Source: Sphingomonas elodea ATCC 31461 (GTDB lineage Bacteria; Pseudomonadota; Alphaproteobacteria; Sphingomonadales; Sphingomonadaceae). From it: DNA of 64,000 bases. The stretch spans positions 1 through 64,000 of the forward strand of contig NZ_AGFU01000067.1 of NCBI RefSeq assembly GCF_000226955.1, written 5' to 3'. The notes under the pieces are model-generated. The model was not told the DNA's origin. It made no database searches and saw only the letters and a list, made by a program, of their open reading frames with translations. Of this stretch, positions 36,145 to 44,858 are shown in pieces. Position numbers and translations under genes: made by a program. The first letter of the stretch is position 1, and each line of letters opens with the position of its first letter.

Positions 36145-36228
36145 GGGAACTCCGTTGCGGTTTGAAACCGAAGTGAAGCTAGCGACTGTCGGCGCGCGTT
36201 CAAGATGGCCTCGTGCCCGCAACGAAAT

Positions 36229-37533
36229 TTAGCGCCAGCTGGGGAACCACATCCAGTGGGCAAAGGTCTGGGCGCCGCTCAGCGGGGAGGCGGCGAGGAT
36301 CGGGTAGAAATAGCCGAAACAGACGAGCGCGAGGGCGACATACCATTCCTCCCAGCCTTTCGCGCGCAGCCGGTCGAACTGGTGGAAGGTCACCGGCAGC
36401 ACCAGGCACAGGAAGATGCCCGACAGGTGATAGTAGTAATAGAAGCCGAGCGACTTGGGGATGATCGCATAGATCGCCACCGAAAAGGTCCAGAGCAGCG
36501 CCAGCGCCAGCGGCCGCCAGGCATGGGTGCGGAACCACAGCACATAGCTGGCGAGCACCGCGACCAGTCCGCCCCACATGATGACCGGATTGCCGATCAG
36601 CAGCACGCCGCGCTGGGCGCCGCGATCCCACTCGTAGAAGAACCAGATCGGCCGCAGGAGGATGGGCCAGCTCCACCAGTCCGACTGGTAATTGTGGTGC
36701 GGGAGCACCTGCGTCTGCGCGGCGTACATGTCGCGCTGGAGGGAGAGGAGGCCGCCCAGGCCATCGGTGGCGCCGGTCAAGTAGAAGAAGGTGGGCGCGA
36801 AGGTCGCGAGATAGACGGGGATGCTGATCAGCCCGAGCAGCAGCACGCCGGCAAGGGTGGGCAGACCGGGCCAGTGTGGCTGGTCGCCCGAAAGCAGCGC
36901 AGCCGTGATCGCGCGCTTGGCGCGGCGGCCGTCGCGAACCCGGACGAAGAGCAGCGCGATCGCTATCCCCGCGATGTACGGCGCCGCCGCCCATTTCACT
37001 GCGGTCGCCAGTCCCATCAGCGCTGCGCCCGCGCACCAGCGCCAGCGCACCTGGGCGCGGCTGCCGTGCATCGCCCAGAGCAAGAAGACGAGCCCCCAGA
37101 TCAGGAAGGCGCCGAGGAACACGTCGAGCATCGCGGTGCGCGCCTGGACGAACAGGCTCTGGTTGAGCATCGCAAGGATGGCACCGGTGACTGCCACGCG
37201 CATTCGCCCGCGCATGAGGATCCACAGAAAGGCGAACACGCCCAGCACCGTCGCCGTGCCGGCAATCGTCGGCATTATCCGCCAGCCGAGCGGATTATCG
37301 CCGAGCAGGTCCATGCCCGCGCCGATCAGTTCCTTGCCGAGCAGCGGATGCTCGATGTTGCGGGGGCCGGACAGCTCGATAAGCGCCTTGGCGGCAGGCA
37401 CATAATGCACCTCGTCGAACATGATCCCGCCCGGGCGATCGAGATGGAAGGAGAACAGCAACTGCGCGGCGATCCCGATCAGCAGGGCGACGGGCCAGGG
37501 GCGGGAGCGGAGAGCCTTCAAACGATCGAGCAT
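36229..37533 (-). CDS. PMT-family glycosyltransferase (protein O-mannosyltransferase-like)
   Basis: A 434-residue multi-spanning membrane protein. After the first helix it has the catalytic acidic motif FDEVHYVPAAKAL (Asp40, Glu41) and HPLLGKELI, as in GT39 phospholipid-linked mannosyltransferases. The C-terminal helices match the PMT four-helix block, ending with FPSWR. It should transfer a sugar from a polyprenyl-phosphate donor to a protein or lipid outside the membrane. Donor may come from the GT2-GtrA enzyme 1.3 kb away. Confidence 0.86.
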   Translation of the reverse strand: MLDRLKALRSRPWPVALLIGIAAQLLFSFHLDRPGGIMFDEVHYVPAAKALIELSGPRNIEHPLLGKELIGAGMDLLGDNPLGWRIMPTIAGTATVLGVFAFLWILMRGRMRVAVTGAILAMLNQSLFVQARTAMLDVFLGAFLIWGLVFLLWAMHGSRAQVRWRWCAGAALMGLATAVKWAAAPYIAGIAIALLFVRVRDGRRAKRAITAALLSGDQPHWPGLPTLAGVLLLGLISIPVYLATFAPTFFYLTGATDGLGGLLSLQRDMYAAQTQVLPHHNYQSDWWSWPILLRPIWFFYEWDRGAQRGVLLIGNPVIMWGGLVAVLASYVLWFRTHAWRPLALALLWTFSVAIYAIIPKSLGFYYYYHLSGIFLCLVLPVTFHQFDRLRAKGWEEWYVALALVCFGYFYPILAASPLSGAQTFAHWMWFPSWR

Positions 37534-37615
37534 GCGGAGGGATTAGCGAACTCCGGGAGCGCCCGGAAGGCGCAGGAGGTTGACGCGCCGCCCCCAAGCG
37601 CCGCAAAGCAGCGCC

Positions 37616-38824
37616 ATGAAGCGTCGTACCGGACAGGATCCCAGCGTCACCCGTAACTGGAAGCCCGCGACTCAGGCGGTGCGCGGCGGTACCGCGCGCT
37701 CCGAGTTCGGCGAGACCAGCGAGGCGCTGTTCCTCACCTCGGGCTATGCCTATGATTGCGCGGGCGATGCCGCCGCGCGTTTCGCCGGCGAGCAGGTCGG
37801 CATGACCTATTCGCGCCTCCAGAACCCGACGGTGGAGATGCTGGAGCAGCGCATCGCCCTGCTCGAAGGCGCTGAGGCCTGCCGCACCATGGCCACCGGC
37901 ATGGCGGCGATGACCGCCGCGCTCCTCTGCCAGGTCAGCCAGGGCGACCATATCGTCCAGGGCCGCGCCGCCTTCGGCTCGTGCCGCTGGCTGACCGACA
38001 GCCTGTTGCCGCGCTTCGGCGTGACCACGACGACGATCGACGCGCGCGATCCGCAGCAGTTCGTGGATGCGATCCGCCCGAACACCAAGATCTTCTTCTT
38101 CGAGACCCCCGCCAATCCGACGATGGATGTGGTGGACCTGGCAGCGGTCTGCGCGATCGCCCGGAAGCACGGCATCGTCACGGTGGTCGACAACGCCTTC
38201 GCGACCCCCGCCCTCCAGCGGCCGATGGAGTTCGGCGCGGACGTCGTCGCCTATTCCGCCACCAAGATGATGGACGGGCAGGGCCGCGTGCTGGCCGGCG
38301 CGGTGTGCGGGTCCGAGGATTTCATCACCAACACGCTGCTGCCCTTCACCCGCAACACCGGCCCGACGCTCAGCGCGTTCAACGCCTGGGTGGTGCTGAA
38401 GGGCCTCGAGACGCTCGACCTGCGCATCCGCCGCCAGAGCGAGAATGCGCTCAAGGTCGGCAGCTTCCTTGAGGAACGGGTGCCGCGGGTGAACTTCCCC
38501 GCGCTGCCCAGCCATCCGCAGCACGCCCTGTTCATGCGCCAGATGGCAGCCGCCGGCCCGATCTTCAGCTTCGAGGTGGATGGCGGCCGCGAACAGGCCC
38601 ATGCGCTGCTCGACGGCCTGGAGCTGATCGATATCTCGAACAACATCGGGGACTCGCGCTCGCTGATGACTCACCCGTCCTCCACCACCCATTCCGGCCT
38701 CGCCGAGGAGAAGCGGCTGGAGATGGGCGTCACCGAGGGCATGATCCGCATCAATGTCGGCCTCGAGGACGCAGACGACCTGATCGCGGATCTCGACCAG
38801 GCACTGCGAGGCGCCGGGCTGTGA
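37616..38824 (+). CDS. metZ: O-succinylhomoserine sulfhydrylase
   Basis: A 402-residue PLP enzyme of the Cys/Met metabolism family, making homocysteine directly from O-succinylhomoserine and sulphide. The PLP lysine is Lys217 in YSATKMMDGQGR, with FFETPANPTMDVVD and VDNAFATP upstream. The ATG at 37616 is the best start, although AGGAGG lies about 37 bases upstream, next to a TTG in the same frame, so a start there is possible. I see no SAM-II-like riboswitch in the 82-base gap upstream. The stop overlaps apaG. Confidence 0.87.
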   Translation: MKRRTGQDPSVTRNWKPATQAVRGGTARSEFGETSEALFLTSGYAYDCAGDAAARFAGEQVGMTYSRLQNPTVEMLEQRIALLEGAEACRTMATGMAAMTAALLCQVSQGDHIVQGRAAFGSCRWLTDSLLPRFGVTTTTIDARDPQQFVDAIRPNTKIFFFETPANPTMDVVDLAAVCAIARKHGIVTVVDNAFATPALQRPMEFGADVVAYSATKMMDGQGRVLAGAVCGSEDFITNTLLPFTRNTGPTLSAFNAWVVLKGLETLDLRIRRQSENALKVGSFLEERVPRVNFPALPSHPQHALFMRQMAAAGPIFSFEVDGGREQAHALLDGLELIDISNNIGDSRSLMTHPSSTTHSGLAEEKRLEMGVTEGMIRINVGLEDADDLIADLDQALRGAGL

Positions 38825-39225
38825 AGGCGCTCTTCACCGACGAGGCGACGACGCGCGGCGTGGTCGTCCGCGTGTCGGTGTCGTATCTGCCCGAACAGTC
38901 GGAGCCGCATCGCGGCCGCTGGTTCTGGGCCTATCACATCCGCATCGAGAATGAGGGGCCGGTGACCGTGCAACTGCTCACCCGCCACTGGATCATCACC
39001 GATGGGCGCGGGCTGCGCCACACGGTGGAGGGCGAAGGCGTGGTCGGCGAACAGCCGATGATCATGCCGGGCGGGAGCTTCGACTATGTCTCGGGCTGCC
39101 CGCTCTCGACGCCGAGCGGATCCATGCAGGGCACCTACCACATGATCGCCGAGGACGGATCGGCATTCGACGTGACCATTCCGCGCTTCGCCCTGATCGC
39201 GCCGGCGGTGGCGGGGGAACAATGA
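38821..39225 (+). CDS. apaG: ApaG protein
   Basis: A 134-residue Ig-like/FN3 protein of the ApaG family, with the conserved WFWAYHIRIEN, RHWIITD and YVSGCPLSTPSGSMQGTY segments. Function is debated (linked to Co2+ resistance and Mg2+ efflux in enterobacteria). The GTG start overlaps the metZ stop as GTGA. Confidence 0.92.
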   Translation: MKALFTDEATTRGVVVRVSVSYLPEQSEPHRGRWFWAYHIRIENEGPVTVQLLTRHWIITDGRGLRHTVEGEGVVGEQPMIMPGGSFDYVSGCPLSTPSGSMQGTYHMIAEDGSAFDVTIPRFALIAPAVAGEQ

Positions 39226-40013
39226 AGCGTACCCATCTCCCCCTGAACGGCATGCGCGTGCTCGATGCCGCCGCGCGCCATCTGTCCTTCACCCGCGCGG
39301 CGGACGAGCTGGCGGTGACCCCCGCCGCAGTCGGCCAGCAGATCCGCGCGCTGGAGGATACCCTCGGCGTCGTGCTGTTCCGGCGCACCACCAAGGGGCT
39401 GGAGCTCACCCCCGAGGCCGAGAGCGGGCTTACCGCGCTGCGCAACGGCTTTCTCCAGTTCGAGGAAGCGGTGCGGGCGATGCAGGCGGGGCAATCCTCC
39501 AAGTCGCTCACCATCGCCGCGCCGCGTGACCTTACCGCCAAATGGCTGATGCCGCGCCTGTCGGACATTGCCCGCGCCGATCCCGACCTGCGATTCGTGC
39601 TGGTCCCCGCCGACGACGCCCTCGACTTTACCGAGGCCAATCTCGATCTCGCGATCCGCTGGGGCGAGGGGCCGGGCGAGCATGAGGGCGAGGCGCTCGA
39701 AAGCGACGGGATGGTCATGATCGAGCGCCCCGGCGGCGGCATCGACGTGCGCATCTCCTGGCCCGGCTGCATGGCGGAGGATGCCGGATCGCTGGTCCGC
39801 GTGGCCGATGCCGGCCTGGCGATCGACGCGGCGGCACAGGGGCTGGGCCGGGCGACCGTGCCTGAACTTTTGGCGCGGGCGGACATCGAGAGCGGGCGCG
39901 TGGCGGTGATCGGAGAACCCAGGGCCTCGCGACTCGGCTATTGGCTGGTCGCGCCGCTGCCGCAGTGGCGGCAGAAGAAGGTGCAGACCCTCGTCGAGGT
40001 GCTGGGCGCCTAG
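39222..40013 (+). CDS. LysR-family regulator, GcvA-like, short
   Basis: A 263-residue regulator. The N-terminal HTH (LPLNGMRVLDAAARHLSFTRAA...) is the GcvA/AmpR type. The effector domain is about 35 residues shorter than usual, with material missing between the DLAIRWG region and the C-terminal end. It follows apaG with an ATGA overlap. Its TAG stop lies within the folded repeat that follows. Target unknown. Confidence 0.8.
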   Translation: MKRTHLPLNGMRVLDAAARHLSFTRAADELAVTPAAVGQQIRALEDTLGVVLFRRTTKGLELTPEAESGLTALRNGFLQFEEAVRAMQAGQSSKSLTIAAPRDLTAKWLMPRLSDIARADPDLRFVLVPADDALDFTEANLDLAIRWGEGPGEHEGEALESDGMVMIERPGGGIDVRISWPGCMAEDAGSLVRVADAGLAIDAAAQGLGRATVPELLARADIESGRVAVIGEPRASRLGYWLVAPLPQWRQKKVQTLVEVLGA

Positions 40014-40105
40014 AGCATTTTCAAGTTGACCGTTTACGGTCAACGACTCGGAAAATGCGGCAATCGAAAACCTAGGGCGTCTTCGCCCAAGGTGAAAACG
40101 CTCTA
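40011..40105. repeat. Folded palindromic repeat that carries both flanking stop codons
   Basis: The outer arms TAGAGCATTTTC (40011-40022) and GAAAACGCTCTA (40094-40105) are near-complementary. Inside are GTTGACCG-TTTA-CGGTCAAC (40025-40044), a GAAAATGC that can pair with the left arm (40051-40058), and GGGCG-TCTT-CGCCC (40075-40088). The left end supplies the TAG of lysR and the right end the TAG of the minus-strand ABC gene. This type of TAGAGC(A/G)TTTTC repeat occurs in many alphaproteobacteria. Confidence 0.8.
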
Positions 40106-40885
40106 GGCCGGTTTCACGCGCCCGATCGGCACCGGCAGCAGCCTGCCCTGATCGTCGCCGATCACCATCACTTCCACGCCGAACGCCTCGCGCAGCGGCT
40201 GGTGGGCGAGCGTCGTCGCGGCCGGACCGACCGCCACCGGCCGGCCCTCGCGGAGCAGCAGCACGTCGTCGGCGGCGCGGGCGGCCTGCACCAGGTCGTG
40301 CAGCACGATCACCACGCCCATGCCACCCGCGGCCAGCGCGCGGAGCCGATCGAGCAGGTCGAGCTGGTGGACCGGATCGAGGCTCGCCAGCGGCTCGTCG
40401 GCCAGCAGCCACTGCGGCTCCCCGGCCAGCACGCGGGCCAACAGCACCCGGGCACGCTCGCCGCCGGAGAGCTGGGTGACGAGCCGGCCGGCCAGCGACC
40501 GGACGCCGGTCGCCTCGATCGCAGAGTCGATCGCAGCATGATCCTCGGTGGAAAGTCCGGCAAAAGGCGCGCGGTGGGGCAGGCGGCCGAGCGCCACCAG
40601 GTCTGCCACGCCCACGTCCCAGTGCACCGTCGCTTCCTGCGGCAGATAGCCCATGCGCCGGGCGCGCTCGCGCGGGTCGAGCCGGGCGAGCGGTGTGCCG
40701 CCCAGCGTCACCCTGCCCGCGTCGGGCGTGAGCAGACCGGCAAGTGTGCGCACCAGCGTCGACTTGCCGGAGCCGTTGGGACCAAGGATCGCGGTGACCT
40801 TGCCGGGCCGCAGCACCGCGTTGATGCCATGCAGGACGCGGCGCTTGCCGAGGCTTACGGACAGATCAGAGGCGCTCAGTTCCAT
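40103..40885 (-). CDS. btuD: Vitamin B12 ABC transporter, ATP-binding protein
   Basis: A 260-residue ATPase of the BtuD/HmuV type. Walker A GPNGSGKS at 35-42, Q-loop near PQE (81-83), signature LSGGE at 138-142, and Walker B LLADEP at 159-164 are intact. Its start overlaps the permease gene. The cobalamin riboswitch and BtuB-like receptor at the head of the operon identify the substrate as a corrinoid. Confidence 0.9.
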   Translation of the reverse strand: MELSASDLSVSLGKRRVLHGINAVLRPGKVTAILGPNGSGKSTLVRTLAGLLTPDAGRVTLGGTPLARLDPRERARRMGYLPQEATVHWDVGVADLVALGRLPHRAPFAGLSTEDHAAIDSAIEATGVRSLAGRLVTQLSGGERARVLLARVLAGEPQWLLADEPLASLDPVHQLDLLDRLRALAAGGMGVVIVLHDLVQAARAADDVLLLREGRPVAVGPAATTLAHQPLREAFGVEVMVIGDDQGRLLPVPIGRVKPA

Positions 40886-41847
40886 GTCGACCGCCGTAGC
40901 TTGAGGAGCAGCACGAAGAAGAAGGGCGTGCCGAGCAGCGCCATCGCGACGCCGAGCCGGATCTCGCTCGCCCCCGGCGACAACCGCACCAGGCTGTCCG
41001 CCGCCAGCAGCAGCGCCGCGCCGCCGAGTGCGCTCGGCAGAAGCAGGGCAGAGGGTCGCGCGCCGGTGAGCGGGCGGAGCAGATGGGGCACGATCAGGCC
41101 GACAAAGCCGACCACGCCCGTCACTGCGACGCTGGCGCCGACCGCCAGCCCGGTTCCGAGCACGACCAGCAGCTGGGTCCGCTCCAGCCGCAGGCCCAGC
41201 GAGCGGGCGGCGGCCTCGCCCAGGGTGAGGGCGTCGAGCGCCCGGCCGGTGGCGAACAGCACCGCGCAGCCGATCGCGATGAACGGTACCGCCAGCTGCA
41301 CCTCGGCATAGCTGCGGTCGGTAAGCGCACCCATGATCCAGTCGAGGATCTCGGCGGTGGCATAGGGATTGGGCGAGATCGAGATCAGGAAGCTGGTCAG
41401 CGCGCCGCCCAGGCTGGCGAGCACCGATCCCGCCAGGATGAAGGCGACCGCGCTCTCCGCCCGCCAGGCGAGGGTGGCGAGCAGCAGCATCGAGCCACAC
41501 GCCGCCATCATCGCGCAGCCGAACAGCACCAGCGGCGCGCTGCTCCCGAGCAGCACGATCGAGGCGACCGCGCCCAGCGCTGCGCTGGAGGAGACGCCGA
41601 CCACCGCCGGATCGGCCAGCGGATTGCGCAGGAAGCCCTGCAGCACCGCGCCGGACAGCCCCAGCGCCGCGCCGATGGCCAGGCCTAGTATCGCGCGGGG
41701 CAGGCGCAGCTCGGCAATGATCCACCAGCGCGGGTCGTGGCTGAACCAGGCGGAGAAGGGCACCCAGAACTTGCCTGCCATCAGCGAGCCGGCGAACAGC
41801 AGCGCCACCAGCAGGGCGAGGCCGAGGTTGAGGGCAAGGCGACTCAT
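40876..41847 (-). CDS. btuC: Vitamin B12 ABC transporter, permease
   Basis: A 323-residue inner-membrane permease of the FecCD/BtuC family, about ten helices. GLSGAVLQGFLRNPLADP (the coupling and gate region) and the GFVGLIVPHLLRPLTG segment are characteristic. Its ATG overlaps the binding-protein stop (ATGA). Confidence 0.9.
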   Translation of the reverse strand: MSRLALNLGLALLVALLFAGSLMAGKFWVPFSAWFSHDPRWWIIAELRLPRAILGLAIGAALGLSGAVLQGFLRNPLADPAVVGVSSSAALGAVASIVLLGSSAPLVLFGCAMMAACGSMLLLATLAWRAESAVAFILAGSVLASLGGALTSFLISISPNPYATAEILDWIMGALTDRSYAEVQLAVPFIAIGCAVLFATGRALDALTLGEAAARSLGLRLERTQLLVVLGTGLAVGASVAVTGVVGFVGLIVPHLLRPLTGARPSALLLPSALGGAALLLAADSLVRLSPGASEIRLGVAMALLGTPFFFVLLLKLRRSTWN

Positions 41848-42668
41848 CGAACACTCCGGCGGATGGCGGCGAGGCGGGCGAGCGCCTTGGGGATGACCGG
41901 GCCGCCGCAATTGACCAGCTGGCGCGGAAATTCGGCCTGGGTCACGGGCAGACCCGTTTCGGCGATGGCGCGCTTGCGCAACGCGGCGGCACGCGAGTCG
42001 CTGTCGTGCGCGGCGTGTTCCGGCACCAGCATCACCCGGGGCGGATCGGCGATCACCCGTTCCATCGGCAGCTGTGCCGTGTGGGTAAGGCCATAATGCG
42101 CCGCCTGGTTGGCGAAGCCGGCATGGGTCATCAGGTCGTCGAGCAGTGTCTGCCCTCCCGTCGCCAGGTTGCCGCCGATCCACAGCAGGGCAGGGGCCGG
42201 GCGGCCGTTCCAGCGGGCGGCGGCGACCGCGGCGTCGATCCGGGCATTGAGCGCCGCGCCCCTGGGCGCCGCGCCTACCGCGGTCGCGAGCTCGGTCACC
42301 TGCGCCTTGCTTTCGGCGATGGAGGGGGGAATGCCGAGGTACAACACCTTCAGGCCGGCGCGGGCAAAGGCCTCGCGGGTCGAGGGCGGGGTGAAGCTGC
42401 TGGCGATCACCAGATCGGGCCGCATCCCGATCACCTCTTCCGCGGTGCCGTTGTTGCCGCGAAAGCGCATCGCAACCTCCAGCGGGATCGAGGTGGAATC
42501 GGCGCGTCGCGAATAATGGCTGATCGCGGCGATCCGCGCGGGCGGTACCAACTCGACCAGGATCGCATCCGCGCACGGGTTCATCGACACGATGCCCCCG
42601 CCCCCGGCGGCCGGAGGCGCCGCGCAGCCCGCGAGCCCCAGGCAGGCGAGCAGCGCGGCGCCGCGCAT
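41844..42668 (-). CDS. btuF: Vitamin B12 substrate-binding lipoprotein
   Basis: A 274-residue periplasmic binding protein of the BtuF/FepB class. The lipobox LAGC places lipidation at Cys15. MNPCADAILVEL and the GMRPDLVIASSF segment are typical of the BtuF family. The ATG at 42668 forms TGATG with the btuB stop; a GTG one codon upstream is possible. Confidence 0.86.
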   Translation of the reverse strand: MRGAALLACLGLAGCAAPPAAGGGGIVSMNPCADAILVELVPPARIAAISHYSRRADSTSIPLEVAMRFRGNNGTAEEVIGMRPDLVIASSFTPPSTREAFARAGLKVLYLGIPPSIAESKAQVTELATAVGAAPRGAALNARIDAAVAAARWNGRPAPALLWIGGNLATGGQTLLDDLMTHAGFANQAAHYGLTHTAQLPMERVIADPPRVMLVPEHAAHDSDSRAAALRKRAIAETGLPVTQAEFPRQLVNCGGPVIPKALARLAAIRRSVR

Positions 42669-44518
42669 CACTGGAATCGCACCCGCACGCCGGCATAGGC
42701 AGCGCGGCCATAGGTGCCGTAGCCGGTGATCTGCTGGTAGCGCACGTCGCCGATATTATCGATGCGGCCATAGACGGACAGCGATTTCGCCACCGGCATC
42801 TCCGCGCGTACGCCGGCAAGGGCGTAGCCGTCGATGCCGGTGCGGTTGCCGGCGTCGTTGAAGCTGTCACCCACCATCGTCACCGTGCCGCCGATCGCAA
42901 GCCCGAAGGGGAAGCGATAGTCGGCCGAGACGCTGCCGGTGTCTCGCGGGCGGCGCGGCAGGTCCTTGCCGAGCGCATCGGCGCTGCGGTTCTGGGCATA
43001 GACATGGGTGACGCTGGCCCGCACGGTCAGCGCCGTCACCGGCTGCAGCACACCCTCCAGCTCCACCCCCTCGGCGCGGGTCTTGGTGAGGTTGTAATAG
43101 GTGGAGGTCGCGAAGTTATAGTCGATCTGGTTGTCCGCATCGCGGTGGAACCAGGTTACGCCCAGCGCCACCTTGCCGCCCGCCAGCATCTGGCGCGCGC
43201 CGGCTTCGTAGTTCTTGGCCGTCTCGGGCTGAAGGCCGGTAAAGCCATAGGCGCTGTAGAGCTGGTAGAGCGTCGGCGCCTTGAACCCCTCGCCATAGCT
43301 GGCGTGGAGCAAGGTGCTGGCGGTGGCACGCACGGCGACGTCGGCATTCCAGGTCCAGTGGCCGCCGAACTGATCGTGATCGTCATTGCGTACGCCGCCG
43401 GTCACCGTCACCGGCTCGATCGGCGTGAGGATCGCCTGGCCATAGATGCTGGTGATGCCGACCGACTTGCGCCCGGCGCTGCCGAAGCCCTCGTCATAGC
43501 GGATGCGGCTTTCCTCATGCTCGGCGCCGAAGACCAGGCGGAGCTGCTTGGCCAGCGTCGCGTCGCCCTGATAGCTGTAGCGCTCGGCGCGGCCGCGATA
43601 GCGATAGGCGATACTGTCGTCGGCATTGTAGCCGTCGCGGGTAATGTCGGAGAGGGTGAAGCCCAGCCGACTGTGCAGCGCCCCGCCAAAGGCCTCGTTC
43701 CGCAGGCCGGCATAGCCGTAGATCTCCTGGGTCTTGGCATATTCGCCGGTGTCGCCGAAAGCATAGGTGGGCGGGGCATAGCCGTCGAGGTCAACCTTGC
43801 TGTCGGCGAAATAGCCGCGCAGGTCGAGTGCGAGGCCGGGGGCCAGTTGCACCTGCACATTGCCGGTGGCGCCGGCCTGGCGATAGCCGTCCGCCTCCTT
43901 GCCGTTCGCCGCGGCCGAAATGCCGTCGGTGGTCAGGTAGCCGGCGGTAAGCCCTGCGGTCACCCGATCGTTGCCGCCGGCGATCGAGGCGTTTGCATTG
44001 GCCGTGCCGAACGACCCGCCCTCGGCGTTGGCGCGGACGTGGAACCCCTGGCTGCCCTGAAGCGTGGTGATGTTGACCACGCCGCCGATCGCCTGGCTGC
44101 CCCAGATCACCGAGTTCGGCCCGCGCAGCACCTCGACCCGCTCGACCGAACCGGCAAGCAGGCTGGCGAAGTTGTAGGCGCCGCCGGTGGCAGAGGGATC
44201 GTTCACCCGGATGCCGTCGATCAGCACCAGCGTCTGGTCGCTCTGGGCGCCGCGGATGCTGAGCGCGGTGGCGGTGCCGAGGCCGCCGTTGCGGACGACG
44301 GTGATGCCGGGGGTGGTGGCGAGCAGATCGGAGAGCGCGACCGTCTGGCGCTGCTCGATCTCTTCGCGGTCGATGACGGTTACCGAGCGGCCGACGGTAT
44401 CGGCACGCTGTGCCACACCGCTGGCGACGACGATAATCTGCGCGTCATCGCTCTGGGCATGCGCCACCAGCGGTGCGAGCGCGGCGGTGGCGACGAGAGG
44501 TAGCTTTGTGAAACGCAT
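42668..44518 (-). CDS. btuB: Cobalamin TonB-dependent outer-membrane receptor
   Basis: A 616-residue receptor, the usual BtuB size. After the signal peptide (about 1-22) comes IIVVASGVAQRAD as TonB box, then the plug with LSDLLATTPGITVVRNGG and VLIDGIRVNDPSATGG, which is very BtuB-like, and a barrel ending VRVRFQ. The gene is the first in the B12 uptake operon and lies directly after a cobalamin riboswitch. The Shine-Dalgarno is weak, fitting regulation at translation. Confidence 0.93.
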   Translation of the reverse strand: MRFTKLPLVATAALAPLVAHAQSDDAQIIVVASGVAQRADTVGRSVTVIDREEIEQRQTVALSDLLATTPGITVVRNGGLGTATALSIRGAQSDQTLVLIDGIRVNDPSATGGAYNFASLLAGSVERVEVLRGPNSVIWGSQAIGGVVNITTLQGSQGFHVRANAEGGSFGTANANASIAGGNDRVTAGLTAGYLTTDGISAAANGKEADGYRQAGATGNVQVQLAPGLALDLRGYFADSKVDLDGYAPPTYAFGDTGEYAKTQEIYGYAGLRNEAFGGALHSRLGFTLSDITRDGYNADDSIAYRYRGRAERYSYQGDATLAKQLRLVFGAEHEESRIRYDEGFGSAGRKSVGITSIYGQAILTPIEPVTVTGGVRNDDHDQFGGHWTWNADVAVRATASTLLHASYGEGFKAPTLYQLYSAYGFTGLQPETAKNYEAGARQMLAGGKVALGVTWFHRDADNQIDYNFATSTYYNLTKTRAEGVELEGVLQPVTALTVRASVTHVYAQNRSADALGKDLPRRPRDTGSVSADYRFPFGLAIGGTVTMVGDSFNDAGNRTGIDGYALAGVRAEMPVAKSLSVYGRIDNIGDVRYQQITGYGTYGRAAYAGVRVRFQ

Positions 44519-44635
44519 CTGGATCAGACACCCGAAGATGGGGGAGCATCGGCTCCCCGCATGGTTTGGTGTCGCTCACACGGGGATTTCAGCCCCGATC
44601 ACCCGGTGCACCCCGCCCGCGTGAAGGAATCGACC

Positions 44636-44809
44636 GTAACGGGCAGGTCTCCTGGCTCCCGGGTCATCGCAGGCATGCCGCCTTCCCGGAAGCGCGCGGG
44701 CTCCAGTGGCAGATTGGCATGCCGGCTCACCGGCTACAGTTGCGGGGGCAGCCTCGGACTTGAACCGAGTTCCCTTTTCACCTTTCCGTGCAGGAAAGGC
44801 ACCCGTTAC
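44636..44809 (-). promoter_or_regulatory. Cobalamin riboswitch
   Basis: On the minus strand: P1 strand GTAACGGG (44809-44802), then GGTGCC...GAAAAGGGAA, the core GCTGCCCCCGCAACTGTA, GCCACTG, and the B12 box AGCCAGGAGACCTGCC (44657-44642), closed by the other P1 strand CCCGTTAC (44643-44636). These are the diagnostic elements of the AdoCbl/Cbl class. The btuB start is about 115 bases downstream; the expression platform holds GGGGAGC-CGAT-GCTCCCC (about 44550-44567) near the start and no T-tract, so translation control is more likely than termination. Confidence 0.95.
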
Positions 44810-44858
44810 GCGGCCGCCTTTAACGGGAAGCGGCGGGTGGCCGCAAGCCGTCGCGCAC

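Noticed and set aside
37534-37615. Possible SAM-II riboswitch before metZ
   Set aside because: This class is common before alphaproteobacterial met genes, but I could not find its conserved pseudoknot sequences in the short gap.
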